DNA of 64,000 nucleotides from Takakia lepidozioides (lineage: Eukaryota > Streptophyta > Takakiopsida > Takakiales > Takakiaceae): assembly GCA_030704615.1 (NCBI GenBank), contig CM060733.1, forward strand, positions 61,320,001 through 61,384,000, read 5' to 3'. The notes below the pieces were generated by a model, which was not told the DNA's origin, searched no databases, and was given only the letters and a program-made list of their open reading frames with translations. A program made the translations under genes and the position numbers. Shown here piece by piece: positions 20,591 through 32,921 of the stretch; position 1 is the stretch's first letter, and each line of letters opens with the position of its first letter.

Positions 20591-22290
20591 GAAAGAAAGA
20601 TTTGTGCATGTAATAAGAACACTTTTGGATATATATATTTTAAAAAAACCAATGCAAGTGTCTTTTTCCTCCAAATGCTGGAGGTCTGTTGGTTCTGTAA
20701 TATGTGAATCCATACCTTAAGGTTGGCGCTGCCCTTCTCACCCTCCGATTTCACAGCGGCCCTCTGTTGTGGGGGGCTCAGCGACCAATAACCCCTTTGA
20801 ACGAAGGGTGGCCCCGCTTCCATCCCCCTTTGGATGCGTTGCAGGATCCCTCGTGCTAGGCCGGATAACCCGCACATTTGGGCAGCACAGGATCTCTGCA
20901 TATATTCTGATGCCATTTGATGCTTTCTGGCCTTCGGGCAGCCTATAACTTTCTCCGATTTTGGGCAATGAATCTCGGGCAGGTTGGTTTGGAAAGCCTT
21001 CCAAATCTGGGTTTCCTACAGTTTTCCTATTTGCAGCTCTTCAAGAAAGTTATGGCAGGTAAAAGAAATGAGTATTGACCCGCCCCAGATGGGTTTGCTT
21101 GTTACATTATGGTGTGGGCAATCAAATACTTCAAGCTAAATAAATCAAAACAAATAATATGATAGTAGGGACAACTTTATATCATTGGAGCTCTTAAGAA
21201 ATTCTACAGCCAAGATTGGAATGCTCTTCTACTTAGAAAATATCTCATCCCTGATCCTTCAATGTGTGAAGTGTGACTTGGAAGTGCGTGAATGAATGAA
21301 TGAATGGATGAGTCTCCAAAGCGACACGCAACAAACTCCATGCATTCGGCCAGCCGGTCAAGAATGCTGCATGAGTAATAACTAGTAACTAATAGCAAGA
21401 TCTGAGGCAGTGTGAGCATCAACCACGTTGGCGATCCACCATACCCTATCACAAGTACACATAATGTAAACACACATTCATTGCACACATAATTTTGTTG
21501 AAATGCTCATAATGTCTCATTAATGTACATGTATATGTATGTATGTTTGCCTTGTTCCGACATTTATAGTAATTCATGGTACCTACAAAGCCTACGGCAG
21601 TATGGTATCACTCATGAGTAAATAATAAGCAATCATTTATGGTTTCAAGATTGCCTCCTGGGCAATAACATCACCAAGACAAGCAAAAGTGCAAGACAGA
21701 GGCTGTCACGCCGCTCTCTCTCATACACATTACTCCCCCACTGCTCTCGCTCTGCAGAGTATTGTAGCAGGTGGCCAACCATTTGTTTGCAACATCTTGC
21801 CCACCACATAGATTTTTTCGATTAATTTCTAGATAAAAGGAGGGAAAAGCCCAAAAATATTTTCTAAATATTAAAGGGGAAGAAGGCCTCTATAAATTTT
21901 ATTTGAGCAAGGAAGTCAAAAAAAAGAAAAGAAACAAGTAGCCGCAAGGCGAAGTGGCTCTTAGTTACGCCGGCTTTGGCCGGAGTCTTCTTCTTTTTGA
22001 ACAAGGAACCCTAGGTTCATTTTTATGAGCTCCTCATTTTGCTTCTTTAGCATTCTCCTCTAGGTGGACAGGGTCTGGGTGCTACCCATCTTTTTTGTGA
22101 TGTAACGCCTCCAAGGCCTCCCATCATGGTCATTTGTTCCATGATTTTTAACATGGTCTCGAGGGCTTGTTCCCCCCTTTAGATAAAAATGATAATAGTA
22201 AGCTGTGTAACGTAAGGTATATATGTAGAGAGAAGATGACGAAAAGATAGGAGTGTGGTCTCCAGCAAAACAAATGTAGAACCCAAAAGG
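20591..22290. other. Intergenic, no gene seen
   Basis: Apart from a short GAAT microsatellite at 21290-21310, I see no coding, RNA or repeat signal. The end of this stretch is the likely promoter region of the HD-ZIP gene. Confidence 0.5.
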
Positions 22291-22295
22291 TGGCG

Positions 22296-22304
22296 TTTAT
22301 ATAG
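22296..22304 (+). promoter_or_regulatory. Candidate TATA box of the HD-ZIP IV gene
   Basis: TTTATATAG lies about 1.2 kb before the start codon. The stretch after it becomes C/T-rich (CTCTCTC), like plant 5' leaders. Position of transcription start is inferred only. Confidence 0.3.
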
Positions 22305-22329
22305 AAGGGGTGTTTGAATAGTATTTTTG

Positions 22330-23522
22330 ACAGCACTGACGACGAGTCACAATAAGTGCACGCGTCCCAGTTGCAGTGGAGTTGGTGCTGCTCGAGGATC
22401 GCTGGCTCCTTCTTCTCCCTAGACCTCTCTCTCGCCGCGCGCCTCGGGTGCTCTGCAGCTTCTCTCTCCCCGAGACCACCTCCATTCTTAGGGAAACCTC
22501 TACTACATATTCCGTCCCATCACCTCCTCTGCTGTGCTTCTTTCCCTTTTCCATCCTGTTATAGCACTCCCAGCTTGTTCAAACTGCTTACAAATGTCTA
22601 CTGTCCAGTCTGCCAGGAGTGCGCTAGTGCAGAGCTCTCTCATTAGCTACTGCCTGTTCTAGTTCGGGTTTACTTTGCCTTGGATTCTTTTGGTTCGCGT
22701 TGTTAGTGTCTTCAAAGGCCGCCATCAGACCGTCTGGAGGGGAAGGGTTTGGGGTTAGGGAGGGAAAGGGAAGGGTCTATACTTCTGACAGCAGTGAACA
22801 CAAACCTGGTGATGGTGCTGTGACGTGAGAAGTTCGGTGTGGTTGGAAATACTTTTCTTGGAGTGTATGTAGCTAGGAATGTTGCATTGTTGAGGACGTA
22901 ACTCTGTCTTTGAGAGGGAGAGAAGGAGAGAGATAGGAGTTTCAGCGCCAAAGGTGCTGCTTCTCTCTCCCTCCTTTTCTCTGGACGGGTGGAGAGAAGT
23001 CGGGAGGCAAAGTTCAATAGTGCCTTGCGCTTTGCATTGCCTCCCTCTTCTCTCTAGTCCCTTGCTCTCATATTTTTTGTCCTTAATCCATATTCTCCCT
23101 CTCCTCTCTGTCCGGGTCTGGCACTCCGTTGCTTTTGGTTTGATCCATCTTTTACAGGATACAGGTCTTTGCAGACCTGAAGTGTAACCTTCGCTGTTCT
23201 TTCTGTTCCCCCATCTTGTGGGGTGGTGTCGAGTGTAGGCCAGGTCTTAAACTATAGATGCGGGAGCAACTGTTGAGATTAAAGTATCTTGTGGAAGCTG
23301 CGGAAGCCTGCTTCGAACGCACCAACTCGGTTAAGTCCTCCAGTGGCGGCAAGTACTGCATGTAGCTACGGCAGCTCGGGTCCAGGAGATTCCCTAATCC
23401 TTTCTCTGGTGGAATAGAGCTTATACTCTCTGGGTTTAGCAAGACAGAAATGTAGGTAGGCTCTCTGTGCTGCTGACTAGCTTGGTAAGGCTTGTGATCA
23501 AATCTGCGATAGCTGCGGACGA
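22330..23522 (+). other. Probable long 5' leader of the HD-ZIP IV gene
   Basis: The stretch is C/T-rich with several short upstream ATG frames and no recognisable protein. It may contain a leader intron, as is common in this family, but I cannot fix splice sites. The upstream frames could reduce translation of the main frame. Confidence 0.35.
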
Positions 23523-25910
23523 ATGAGGCTGGGGGGTGTAACCGTCTCTGCAACTCCTAACGGTACGCTAGGGAGGGGCTTTGCTGACTTTGGGGGTATG
23601 CCAGCTGGGTTGATGGCCCCTCCGCGACCGGTGCCACCGTTGGCAATGTCCCGCCCACCTCCGAAGAATGTGTATGGGTCTTCCCCGGGCCTCTCACTTG
23701 CCCCTCCCAGTGGGCTTGAGGGACAGCGCGAAATGAGCCAAACGGCTGAGAGTGAGCAACTACAGAAAAACAAAGAGGAGGAGTATGAAAGCAGGTCAGG
23801 AAGTGACAACATGGAGGGAGCATCTGGTGATGATCAGGATCCTGATCACCCTGCACCTCGCAAGAAGAGGTATCACAGGCACACGCCGCGCCAGATACAA
23901 GAGATGGAAATGGTGTTCAAAGAGTGCCCCCACCCTGATGACAAACAGCGACAGCAGCTGAGTAAGGAGCTGGGCCTAGAACCCCGCCAGGTCAAGTTTT
24001 GGTTTCAAAACCGGAGAACCCAGATGAAGGCTCATCAAGAGCGAGCTGAGAATTCAATCCTCCGAGCTGACAATGATAAACTGCGATCAGAAAATATTAC
24101 AATGCGTGAGGCAATCAAGAATGCATCTTGTCCCCACTGCGGGGGTCCTGCGACCATGGGTGAGATGTCATTCGACGAGCAGCAACTGCGGATTGAAAAT
24201 GTGCGTTTGAAGGAGGAGCTGGATCGCGTTTCTGCTTTGGCCGCAAAGTATCTCGGTAGACCTATCGCGCCAATGGTACCTCTTACTGTTCCAAGCTCTT
24301 CTCTGGATTTGCAAGTGGGAGGGGGCAGCTTTGGCATGCATGCAGCACCTGCTGGGATGGACATTGTGCAGGGCCCGTCGGTTGCTGATGTAGCGACTCG
24401 GCCAGGTGGGCTCACGGATGCGGAGAAGCCAATGGTTGTGGAGCTGGCTGTCACAGCTATGGAAGAGTTGGTGCGCATGGCTCAAGCTGAAGATCCTCTG
24501 TGGATAGTCAGCCCTGACGCTCCCAAAGAACAGCTGAACTATGATGAGTACTTGCGCCAGTTTCCACGAGGGATTGGTAGCCGACCTCACGGGCTGAAGA
24601 CGGAGGCCACGCGGGAGACGGGGTTGGTGATGATGAATGGAGTGAATTTGGTGGAGACACTAATGGACGCCGGGCGCTGGATGGAAATGTTTCCTTGCAT
24701 CGTATCTCGAGCTCTGACTGTTGATGTCCTCTCCCCGGGAGTGACTGGGAATCGCAACGGTGCTTTGCAGCTTATGTATGCAGAGCTCCAGGTGTTGTCT
24801 CCGTTGGTACCCACGCGCGAGATTTACTTCCTTCGCTACTGCAAGCAGCATGCCGAGGGCGTGTGGGCTGTGGTCGATGTGTCTGTGGATAGCCTCCGAG
24901 ACAATCCTCCACCATCTTTGATGCGCTGCAGAAGGCGTCCTTCAGGCATGCTGATCCAGGAGACCCCAAACGGATACTCTAAAATAACAGAAGTGGAACA
25001 CATGGAGTATGATGATCGCGCTGTCCACGGCATGTATCGAGCTCTGGTCAACACAGGCATGGCATTTGGTGCGCAACGGTGGGTGGCTACTCTTCAGCGC
25101 CAGTGTGAGCGCCTGGCCAGTTTCAGTACTACCACTAGAGATCTGGGTGGGGTGCCAAGTGCCAATGGGCGGCGCAGCATGCTGAAACTGGCTCAGCGCA
25201 TGACTAATAATTTCTGTGCGGGTGTGAGCGCTTCGACTGTCCATACCTGGACAACGCTCTCTGGAAGTGGTGAAGATGACGTGCGTGTGATGACTCGCAA
25301 GAGTGTGGACAACCCGGGTGAGCCTCATGGCATCGTTCTGAGTGCTGCCACCTCTATGTGGCTCCCAGTACCTCCTCAACGTGTTTTTGAGTTTCTGAGG
25401 GACGAGCGATTGCGGAGTGAGTGGGACATCCTGTCGAATGGAGGGCTAGTGGCTGAAATGGCACACATTGCCAAAGGACAAGATCATGGGAACAGTGTAT
25501 CACTTTTGCGGGTGAATGCTATGAACGCAAGCCAGAGCAACATGCTCATTCTTCAAGAAAGCTGCACCGATGTGGCTGGTTCACTGGTTATCTATGCGCC
25601 TGTTGACATTCCAGCCATGAACCTTGTGTTGCAGGGCAGTGATCCTGACTATGTAGCTCTCCTACCCTCAGGGTTCGCAATCCTTCCAGATGGTCCAGAG
25701 AACCGAAGGTCCATGGGTGTTCAACATGAGAGTGGACAATTTGGAGATAGCCCGCACAGAGGTGGATCTCTGCTGACAGTAGCTTTTCAGATACTGGTGA
25801 GCAGTATACCATCAGCCAGGCTTTCTCTCGAGTCTGTGGCAACTGTGAACAATCTCATATCCTGCACGGTACAGCGCATCAAGTCTGCTCTACAGTGCGA
25901 GAGCGCCTAA
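23523..25910 (+). CDS. HD-ZIP class IV homeodomain-START transcription factor
   Basis: A single uninterrupted 795-codon frame covers the whole family architecture. An acidic N-terminal segment (residues 70-110) precedes the homeodomain at about 113-171 ([10 protein letters not shown] to [13 protein letters not shown]). A zipper-loop-zipper follows at about 172-245 with the class IV loop motif CPHCGGP. The START domain is at about 302-533 and the conserved HD-SAD region fills the rest. Family members of this size (about 700-850 residues) act in the nucleus on L1-box-type sites and control epidermal identity in shoots. The ATG at 23523 gives a normal length; no upstream in-frame ATG is evident. 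The absence of introns is odd, because HD-ZIP IV genes usually have many. It may be a retrogene or a lineage with intron loss. Every diagnostic motif is intact, so it is probably functional. Confidence 0.93.
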   Translation: MRLGGVTVSATPNGTLGRGFADFGGMPAGLMAPPRPVPPLAMSRPPPKNVYGSSPGLSLAPPSGLEGQREMSQTAESEQLQKNKEEEYESRSGSDNMEGASGDDQDPDHPAPRKKRYHRHTPRQIQEMEMVFKECPHPDDKQRQQLSKELGLEPRQVKFWFQNRRTQMKAHQERAENSILRADNDKLRSENITMREAIKNASCPHCGGPATMGEMSFDEQQLRIENVRLKEELDRVSALAAKYLGRPIAPMVPLTVPSSSLDLQVGGGSFGMHAAPAGMDIVQGPSVADVATRPGGLTDAEKPMVVELAVTAMEELVRMAQAEDPLWIVSPDAPKEQLNYDEYLRQFPRGIGSRPHGLKTEATRETGLVMMNGVNLVETLMDAGRWMEMFPCIVSRALTVDVLSPGVTGNRNGALQLMYAELQVLSPLVPTREIYFLRYCKQHAEGVWAVVDVSVDSLRDNPPPSLMRCRRRPSGMLIQETPNGYSKITEVEHMEYDDRAVHGMYRALVNTGMAFGAQRWVATLQRQCERLASFSTTTRDLGGVPSANGRRSMLKLAQRMTNNFCAGVSASTVHTWTTLSGSGEDDVRVMTRKSVDNPGEPHGIVLSAATSMWLPVPPQRVFEFLRDERLRSEWDILSNGGLVAEMAHIAKGQDHGNSVSLLRVNAMNASQSNMLILQESCTDVAGSLVIYAPVDIPAMNLVLQGSDPDYVALLPSGFAILPDGPENRRSMGVQHESGQFGDSPHRGGSLLTVAFQILVSSIPSARLSLESVATVNNLISCTVQRIKSALQCESA

Positions 25911-26989
25911 GAGGAGTGCGGTGGTGTGGCCTTTTCTTTTGCTGGTTAGGAATGGCAGTTCTTTCTCAGCCACAACCTCTAGGAAGAGCGAAGAGAGGTA
26001 TAGTGAGGACTAGTGCTGCTGAGAGAGTTGAGGAGCTTTCAAGATTGTCTGACAGCTCATATTGAGCATGATCTTGAGTGTTCCTCAAAAGGGTTAAGGA
26101 GGGTCAACATTATGCCAATAATTGCCCAATACAGCTACGCCCAGGCCATTTAGCTTTGGCCTCCTGACAAACAAGACAATGTAGGGGGTAGGAGTTAGTC
26201 AAGAGCGAACCACCATCGATGGCCCTTGCTGCGTGGTAGAGTGGAATATCCACGACTGTGTGGATGAGTGCACTCTGGTGTGCGGGTCTTCAGGTGTGAT
26301 TCCTGGTCACTCACACACCAGAATCGTGCATGTGCTTCACCACTCGGCAAGGGTAGTGGTTCGGGTATTGACTCTACTTCTCACCCTTCTTTCTCATTCA
26401 TAAACTGTCTCAAAAGGTTCTTCACTTCTTGAAGGATCACTTTGTAAAATTTTGGTATCCAAATGGGCGTTTTTAAGGAATGTACAAGACTGCTATGCGG
26501 CTGTTTTCTATGATGTTCACTTTCAAGTTAGGCTGCTGCATCTTGTGGGAATGCAGGCTACATCTAGATTCTGAGGCAGCGGTCGTCTGTATGGCAGATG
26601 ACTTGAGAATCTCTGTTTGCAAGTGGCTAGCTCATGTTTCAATTCTCAACCTGTTGTTTTTGCAATGCTGTGAGACAAGAAGGAATCTGCGGGTATTGGA
26701 AATGTCTAAGGCCCAAGCACCAGATCAACCTTCTTACCCTGATCCAAATAAGTGGAGATAAAGACTTGGGATCATCATCGATCCACTCATCTATGTGGAT
26801 CGCTCCTAGGTCTTGTTTTCTAAATATGTTAATTATTGTTATTATTATCATTTTCTTTAGTTTAAAACAGGATGAAGGCCCTGGAAAGTCTTGGTCTTGG
26901 GGACGGAGGCCCTTTTAATCAATTGAGCTTGGTTGAGAATGTGACTTTCTTTTTTCTTACTTTTTCTTTTGTAAGAGAAGAGGGGACGG
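25911..26989. other. HD-ZIP 3' flank and intergenic DNA
   Basis: The first 500 bases are likely 3' UTR; no clear AATAAA signal is seen. A short open frame at 26480-26761 has no recognised domain and I do not call it. A segment at 26218-26390 has weak tRNA-like A and B boxes (TGGTAGAGTGG and GGTGTGATTCC) and could be another SINE head. Confidence 0.35.
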
Positions 26990-27540
26990 TGGCCCTCAAA
27001 ACTTTATTGAATGGAGATTGTATGAAAAACAGATAATAGCAAGGAAAATAATAACCTTGCAGGGAGCCATGCAGACCAACAATGGGACACTGCAACGTAA
27101 CCAGGAGTTCAGGGCTAGAGTATTAGAAGCTACCAGGCTTCCTTTTAGATTGATCAAAAGAGAGATGAACCTTAGATCTGCTTTTCCTAAGACTGCGTAT
27201 GTGACGCCAATTGACTTGGGGCTCTTCACCTTCAGCTGGAGAGACTCTAACGCTAGGGGAGCTCCCAGCCGTTGTTCCATGTAACCCGAAGTTTAGAGGT
27301 TATGGTAAACCACCTTTACCCAGGATCCCGAAAGCAACTAGTAGTTGTTGTGTCCTTCTTTCTGAACTTCTATGAAAAGCTGCAACCAAAACCCACCAGG
27401 CTTTCCGAGTGAGCTCTGTGGAGAATAGTTCTAACACAAGGAGATGAACCGTCAAAATATAGGGAACATCTAGCTTTCCAAATATTTCTAGTGACTACTG
27501 AAGGTTGGAGACTAGTTTTAGTGTGGAGCAGAAATAGGGT
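26990..27540 (-). pseudogene. LINE C-terminal fragment
   Basis: On the minus strand the segment near 27400-27520 reads RNIWKARCSLYFDGSSP, the IWKAR motif found after the reverse transcriptase of plant L1-type LINEs. A clean frame follows at 26996-27280 with no named domain. The DNA contains stops between the two. It is a dead 5'-truncated copy. Confidence 0.45.
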
Positions 27541-28180
27541 GTCTTAGTGGGCCACATCATTATTGCCACGTCATCAGCCACATCATTGCTTGAATCTGCC
27601 CGGACTGCCCAAATGTTTTAATATTTTTTTAAAAAAAAAACGTCATCTCTGCCAGGTCATCGTCGCCATGTTTGGGAGGCCACATGATCAATGTACATTC
27701 TTAAAGCTGCCCGAATTGCCCGAAAAAAAACTAAATTATGAAAATCCTTTTTGTCAAATCTGTTCAAATATTTCTTTCTTTTTTCTTTCCTTCTTTCTTT
27801 CTTTTGTTTGTTCACATGATATTCGTTGTAAATGAAATTGCACTTCCAAATATTTTGATTTCGCAGTAAGAACATTTCAATTTACTAATATTTTATGATA
27901 GTACATGTAAATATAAAGGTAATAGCTAATGAAATGTCAAAACTCTTAATGTGGAACTTTTTTCTCTTGTCTATATTTTGGATAGTTAAAAATGTACATC
28001 CATTAATATATTATAATTGTGACATTAGTAAAATCAAACAAATTCATATTGACAAATAAAATGAAAATCAACATCATTAATACATCCAGAAATAATTTTA
28101 CTGCAAAAGACAAAACAATGCATAACATGGAAAACCCCAGGATTAATGTACAATCTCTGATAAGAGGGTAAGTTGGTCTC
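27541..28180. other. AT-rich intergenic DNA
   Basis: Nothing beyond short homopolymers and a TTTCTTTC-type microsatellite near 27770-27805. Confidence 0.5.
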
Positions 28181-28550
28181 CAACATACTGAATCTTCCCC
28201 ACTATCTCTTGAGAATAACATGGAACTAAATGGAGTATAACTTCCGAACTGGTGACAGTGGTAGATCAATGTAAACTCCGGTCGGGATTACACTATGGAG
28301 AGTGTAATCCCACTTGGGATTTGACAACAGGAGGGTGTAACTCCACTATAGGGATAACACAAACCATAGAAGCAAGGATGACATTACCACCCATGAAGAA
28401 TCAACCATTCCACTTATCAAACCTTCCACCTCATCGCCTCCATTACCATCACCTTACCAATAGGCTACTCATCACTATCTAACAATCTCTCGCATTCTAA
28501 GGTATTTAATAGAGAATCTGCGGTAAGACAAGGTGGGGAAGGGGGTTGGT
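28181..28550. mobile_element. MITE-like element, copy 1
   Basis: It starts GAATCTTCCCCACTATCTC and ends GGTGGGGAAGGGGG, short inverted ends around CTTCCCCAC. The interior shares blocks in order with 32520-32921: GTAACTCCACT-type repeats, ACCATCACCTTACC-like words and AAGTATTTAGTA-like words. The copies are diverged and no coding capacity is seen. Confidence 0.45.
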
Positions 28551-28704
28551 ATCATGTGAGCACAACGTGAGCATGTTCACGTGAGCACAACCCATGGTCA
28601 CGGGGGTTGTATGTTTTTAAACCGCGGTCATAGGAGTTACATGTTTTGAGGCACGGTGCATTTATAGGGTGCAGTTGCACCAAAACGATAAACTATTTGA
28701 TCTA

Positions 28705-29035
28705 TCTTTCAATTTCACATTGAGAAATTAATTAAGTGGTAGTTTCGGGAGTGAGAGTTTCAATTTCGCATTGAGAAATTAAAATTAAGTGATAGTTTCG
28801 GGGGTGAGAGTTTTAATTTCGCATTGAGATATTAACATTAAGTGGTAGTTTCGGTGGTGAGAGTTTTATTTTCGCATTGAGAAATTAACATTAAGTGATA
28901 GTTTCGGGGTTGCATTGAGAAATTAATTCAATTTTTTTAAAATAAAATAAAATAAAGTGGTAGTTTCGGGAGTGAGAGTTTTAATTTTGCGTTGAGAAAT
29001 TAAAATTATGTGGTAGTTTTGGAAGTGAGAGTTTC
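28705..29035. repeat. Tandem repeat, unit about 54 bp, about 6 copies
   Basis: Units contain AATTTCGCATTGAGAAATTA, then AAGTGGTAGTTTCGGG and GTGAGAGTTT. One unit is shortened and followed by an AAAATAAAATAAAATAAA insertion near 28935. Confidence 0.85.
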
Positions 29036-29410
29036 GTCTCGATAAATTATCCATGGGATATGACAATCTTTAAGGTCTCTTAGAGTCTCAGCACCCTTTT
29101 CTCAAGTCTATCATGGAAAGGGCCTAGTATCAGGTGAGCATAGCGTGAGGAAATCTCACGCCTATAGGGGTAACATGTTTATCATGTATAGGGGTTACTT
29201 GTTTTTTTTTGCTTTTGTCCTTAAGTGTTGCTGTGAGGGCCTATGTGAGCATTAAAAATAGTTTTGCAAATTTTTTGGTTTCTCAATTTTCGTTTTGCTG
29301 AAGAATATTCAGAAGGCATCTTAGGAATATGCGGTATATCCCTGCTTGTGCTCACGTGAGCATGCTCCCTCGCTACCCAACTTAGGTGGGGAAGACCTGA
29401 CATGCACCTG

Positions 29411-30702
29411 TAGGGAATTCCAAAAAGGCCTTGATGTGAAATGCATCGCAATTCGCTGGATCACCCCCTAAAAGTGCGCAATTCAATTGAACTAAGCCTA
29501 ATTTGCAATTCAATTGAATTGTCGGCACACGATTCAATTGAATTGTGAATTGGCAATTCAATTGAATTGCTGACTACAATTCAATTGAATTGTAATCTAT
29601 AATTTTTAACTTATTTCTGTATATAATATATAATATATATGTACATATATATATATTCAAATTATATTTATACACATATAAGAGTAATTGAATCGCTAGT
29701 TGGCAATTCAATTGAATTGTAATCTATAATTTTTAACTTATTTTTGTATATAATATATAATATATATGTACATGTATATATTCAAATTATATTTATACAC
29801 ATATAAGAGTATAAGCTAAAAATACATGTTGCCCGTCTAGTCTTGCTGGCCCTCTTTCTTGTGCCTTGAGGAAATTGTGGAGTTGTGAAACCACCCTCAG
29901 CCTCAGCGAGAAAGGGAGAGCCAGAGACGGAGGCAGATCAGCAGCTTCCTGTGATTCATTGGCAAAAGAAACATGGCTGGCTCCGGAAAAAACAGACAAA
30001 ATCAAACCTGACAATTGATGAAAGGCTTCCCCTGCATCACCATGTAGTCCCCTAACACTAGTATCTGGCCCAGGACAAAGAAAACAAAAAATATGTTCAT
30101 CTTGAGAATTATCAAAAAATTTGATACCCTTACAAAGGTATCATGTTGAAGTTGGGATGTGTGTTTTATATAAGTTTAATATATCAAACTCTTACACATT
30201 GATACTCTTACATTGGTATCATGTTTGGTATATGTACATAGCCATATATTGGCACCAACATCCACAAAGAGAGACAATCCCGCTTTTACAAGCGCTTCGT
30301 GACTTCCCCTCTCTCTCTCTCCCTCTCTCGCTCTCCCTTAGGCTTATCTTGGGCTCAAACCTTACCACGGGCAAAGGATTGACAGACGGACAGCAGGTCA
30401 ACATGTATTTTTAGCTTATACCTGTGTATGTATATATGTATAATTTATATATATATATTATATATTATATACAGAAATAAGTTAAAAAATATAGATTACA
30501 ATTCAATTGAATTGTAGTCAGCAATTCAATTGAATTGCCAATTCGCAATTCAATTGAATCGTGTGCCGACAATTCAATTGAATTGCAAATTAGGGTTAGT
30601 TCAATTGAATTGCCCTTGCAATTGAATTGAATTGCGCACTTTTAGGGGGTGATCAAGTGAATTGCGATGCATTTCACATCAAGGCCTTTTTGGAATTCCC
30701 GA
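29411..30702. mobile_element. Foldback element with palindrome-rich inverted repeats
   Basis: The left arm starts GGGAATTCCAAAAAGGCC and the right arm ends with its reverse complement. The arms pair over at least 230 bp, and weaker pairing extends to the words AAGCTAAAAATACATGTTG on the left and AACATGTATTTTTAGCTT on the right. Each arm carries several copies of the 16-bp perfect palindrome CAATTCAATTGAATTG separated by short spacers. The left arm also holds a tandem duplication (29540-29685 and 29705-29812). The centre (29840-30390) has no recognised gene. Flanks share CACCTG but not a clean duplication. Confidence 0.75.
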
Positions 30703-30860
30703 CACCTGCCATAGAGGAGCCCACGCCGCCTACATCCAACACTACCTCATATGCCTTCGATTTTTACATTGTTCCTAATGTGTTTTTGCATAAAATATAT
30801 TTCTAATCAAAAGGAACATTTCTCTCATAAGTCGATATGAGGAGTGCGGAGCAACGTGTA

Positions 30861-31105
30861 GCCCTAGTAATCCTCCAGTAGGTAGTGTACTGAGTGCTAC
30901 CCAGGTGATTCTGGGTTCAAATCCTGCTACCTTGTCTAGTGTGGTATTATCTACTCCTCCTTCCCTTGGATGGTGTCCCAAAGGCCTTATGCCGGCGCCT
31001 GGTGGGAAGGTTGTTGTGAAAGAGGTTATTTTCTCCTCTCAGTGTGATCACCTAAAGTCCTGATTTGATCTCGCTCTCAGGTCAGTGTTTCCTTTAGAAA
31101 ACAAA
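30861..31105 (+). mobile_element. tRNA-derived SINE, copy 2
   Basis: The head has CAGTAGGTAGTGTACTGAG and a B box GGGTTCAAATCC. The body matches copy 1 at 20355-20590 (GATGGTGTCCCA, GTGAAAGAGGTTATTTTCTC, GTGTTTCCTTTAGAAAA). The B box here is closer to consensus than in copy 1. Confidence 0.65.
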
Positions 31106-32519
31106 TATAAAGTGCACCTTTTGCACCTCCCGCCGCCTTAACCTAATTAGATAACTAGTTTTAAAGCTAGGGACATGGGGTCGTATTATAGCTGCCACCC
31201 AACGTTTCACAGGGTTTGGCCCTTCACTTGTCAAGAGAGTTTTGCCATATGTCACCACGTGGCAAGTCTTTTTTGGCTATGGTAGCTCTGATAGCGACAT
31301 CTGGGGCTACAAAACCCGAGGAATACTCCCCCATCCGATTACGTTACCTAATGGACCCTGCCCGCGGCCCCGCGCTCGCCGGGTCCACCCGGTGGCCGTT
31401 ATCTGCTATATAGTTAACAGGAATATAACACCTCCACACCCAACGCTGTGGAATTGGGTGACCCACTAAAATCGGGCAGCTGTGGGCCCGCTTTCCACCA
31501 CCACCTCTTTCCTTACTTTTTGTTGCGCTGGAACGTGGTGCCGCTCTTGCGCTTGAATAGAATAGTGCGGCAATTGCCCCGCCAGGGAAGAGGGCTCTCG
31601 GGTAAAACGAACATTGTGCTCCAGGGCACGAGATGGAGTGTTTTGCACGAGAACGGTCCATTTCAACCATTTTCGAGAATGTCCAGCTTCCCTCCAATCG
31701 GCAGATCCCCCTTTATAACACCTGCGGGAGATCTCGTTATGCCTCGCCCCAAAGGCCGCGGCTAGTCCTTGACGTCCATTGGCTGACAGTGACAAACTAG
31801 GAACACAAGAAGAATCGTGACTTTAAAATTTAAAGCTCAATTAAGTTTCCAGCAGCTTTGCGGGAAGGATTGAGACTTGCTAGATATCGGAAATCTGGCT
31901 AGGTGTGTGGTCCTTAGTTCGCACAATGGTACAATGTCAGACATATTTCCCTTTGTCTGTAGCTGCTATTACATCTGGCTCTCGCTTCTGTTTTTCTCTT
32001 TTCTCTGTGGGCTCTAATAAGACGAGAGCCTCTTGCGGCTGTTCACTCAGTTTTTGAAGTTCCTCGATAACCCTCTCTCCCCAGGGTTTGGGTCCTTAGC
32101 AATGGACGTTCAGCCTCTGATCTCTGGATTGCTCTCAGTTTTATCTTTTCTTAGGACTGGTTGTTGTTCAACCTTTTCGTAGCTTATGCATCTCATTTGT
32201 CTCTGCTCCCCACTCTCTCTTAGCTAGTTTGATTCATAGCTCGTGGTTTACCTCACTAGTGGATCGAGTAGAGCTGTCCACAAGGGCCTACCAGGGTAAT
32301 ACCCAGTGCTCTATCTCATGGATTCCTAACATGGTTCTTTTTCCCATCGATTCCTTTGGCTTCTTTCTCTCTTTTCTTTTGATTTTCTTAAAACATATGT
32401 TAATCAAACGCAAGATTTCCATTATTATTTTTAATCAAGTTAATCTCTATCAAGATATATTTCTAAGGAAGATAATAGGAATAATGTAAGAACTCAAGTG
32501 CAGATGGTGTTTCCGGCAT
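31106..32519. other. Intergenic, no supported gene
   Basis: Short frames on both strands near 31340-31800 have no recognisable domain and lie opposite each other in GC-rich DNA. From 31930 to 32480 the sequence is T-rich. I see no RNA gene. Confidence 0.45.
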
Positions 32520-32921
32520 GTCAAACCTTCCCCACCCTCTCTTGAGAGCTGAAGGAGTCTCCAATCGGGGTTGCACTGGGTTACACGGCGAGGTGTGTAA
32601 CTCCACATGGGGTTACATTGGGTTACACGACGAGGTGTGTAACTCCACTCGGGGTTACACAGAATGGAGCGTAACTCCACTCGGTGTAACTCACACTTGG
32701 TCTTGAAATTTGACTAAGTATAAAATGGACCTACCAGGGTTACATGAAAGACCGGTGTTACACTACAAGAGCCTCCCATGAAGACTCCAACCCAGAACCT
32801 CGCCACCTGCAAAGCTATTACCTTACCATCACGCTACCCACCACAACATGGAACCCACTTGGATTCTTAAGTATTTAGTAGTGAAACCGAGGTAACAAGG
32901 GGTGGGGAGGATTTGATAGGG
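32520..32921. mobile_element. MITE-like element, copy 2, with internal tandem repeat
   Basis: The ends TCAAACCTTCCCCACCC and GGGTGGGGAGGATTTGA are near-perfect inverted repeats. Inside, a unit of about 45 bp (GGTTACACGGCGAGGTGTGT, then AACTCCAC) is repeated about three times at 32565-32700. Related to 28181-28550. Confidence 0.5.

Noticed and set aside
26480-26761. A 93-residue open frame downstream of the HD-ZIP gene
   Set aside because: No domain, no homologous copy in the window and ordinary AT-rich composition.
28705-29035. CRISPR array
   Set aside because: The repeats are contiguous degenerate tandem units without unique spacers, and the genome is a plant's.
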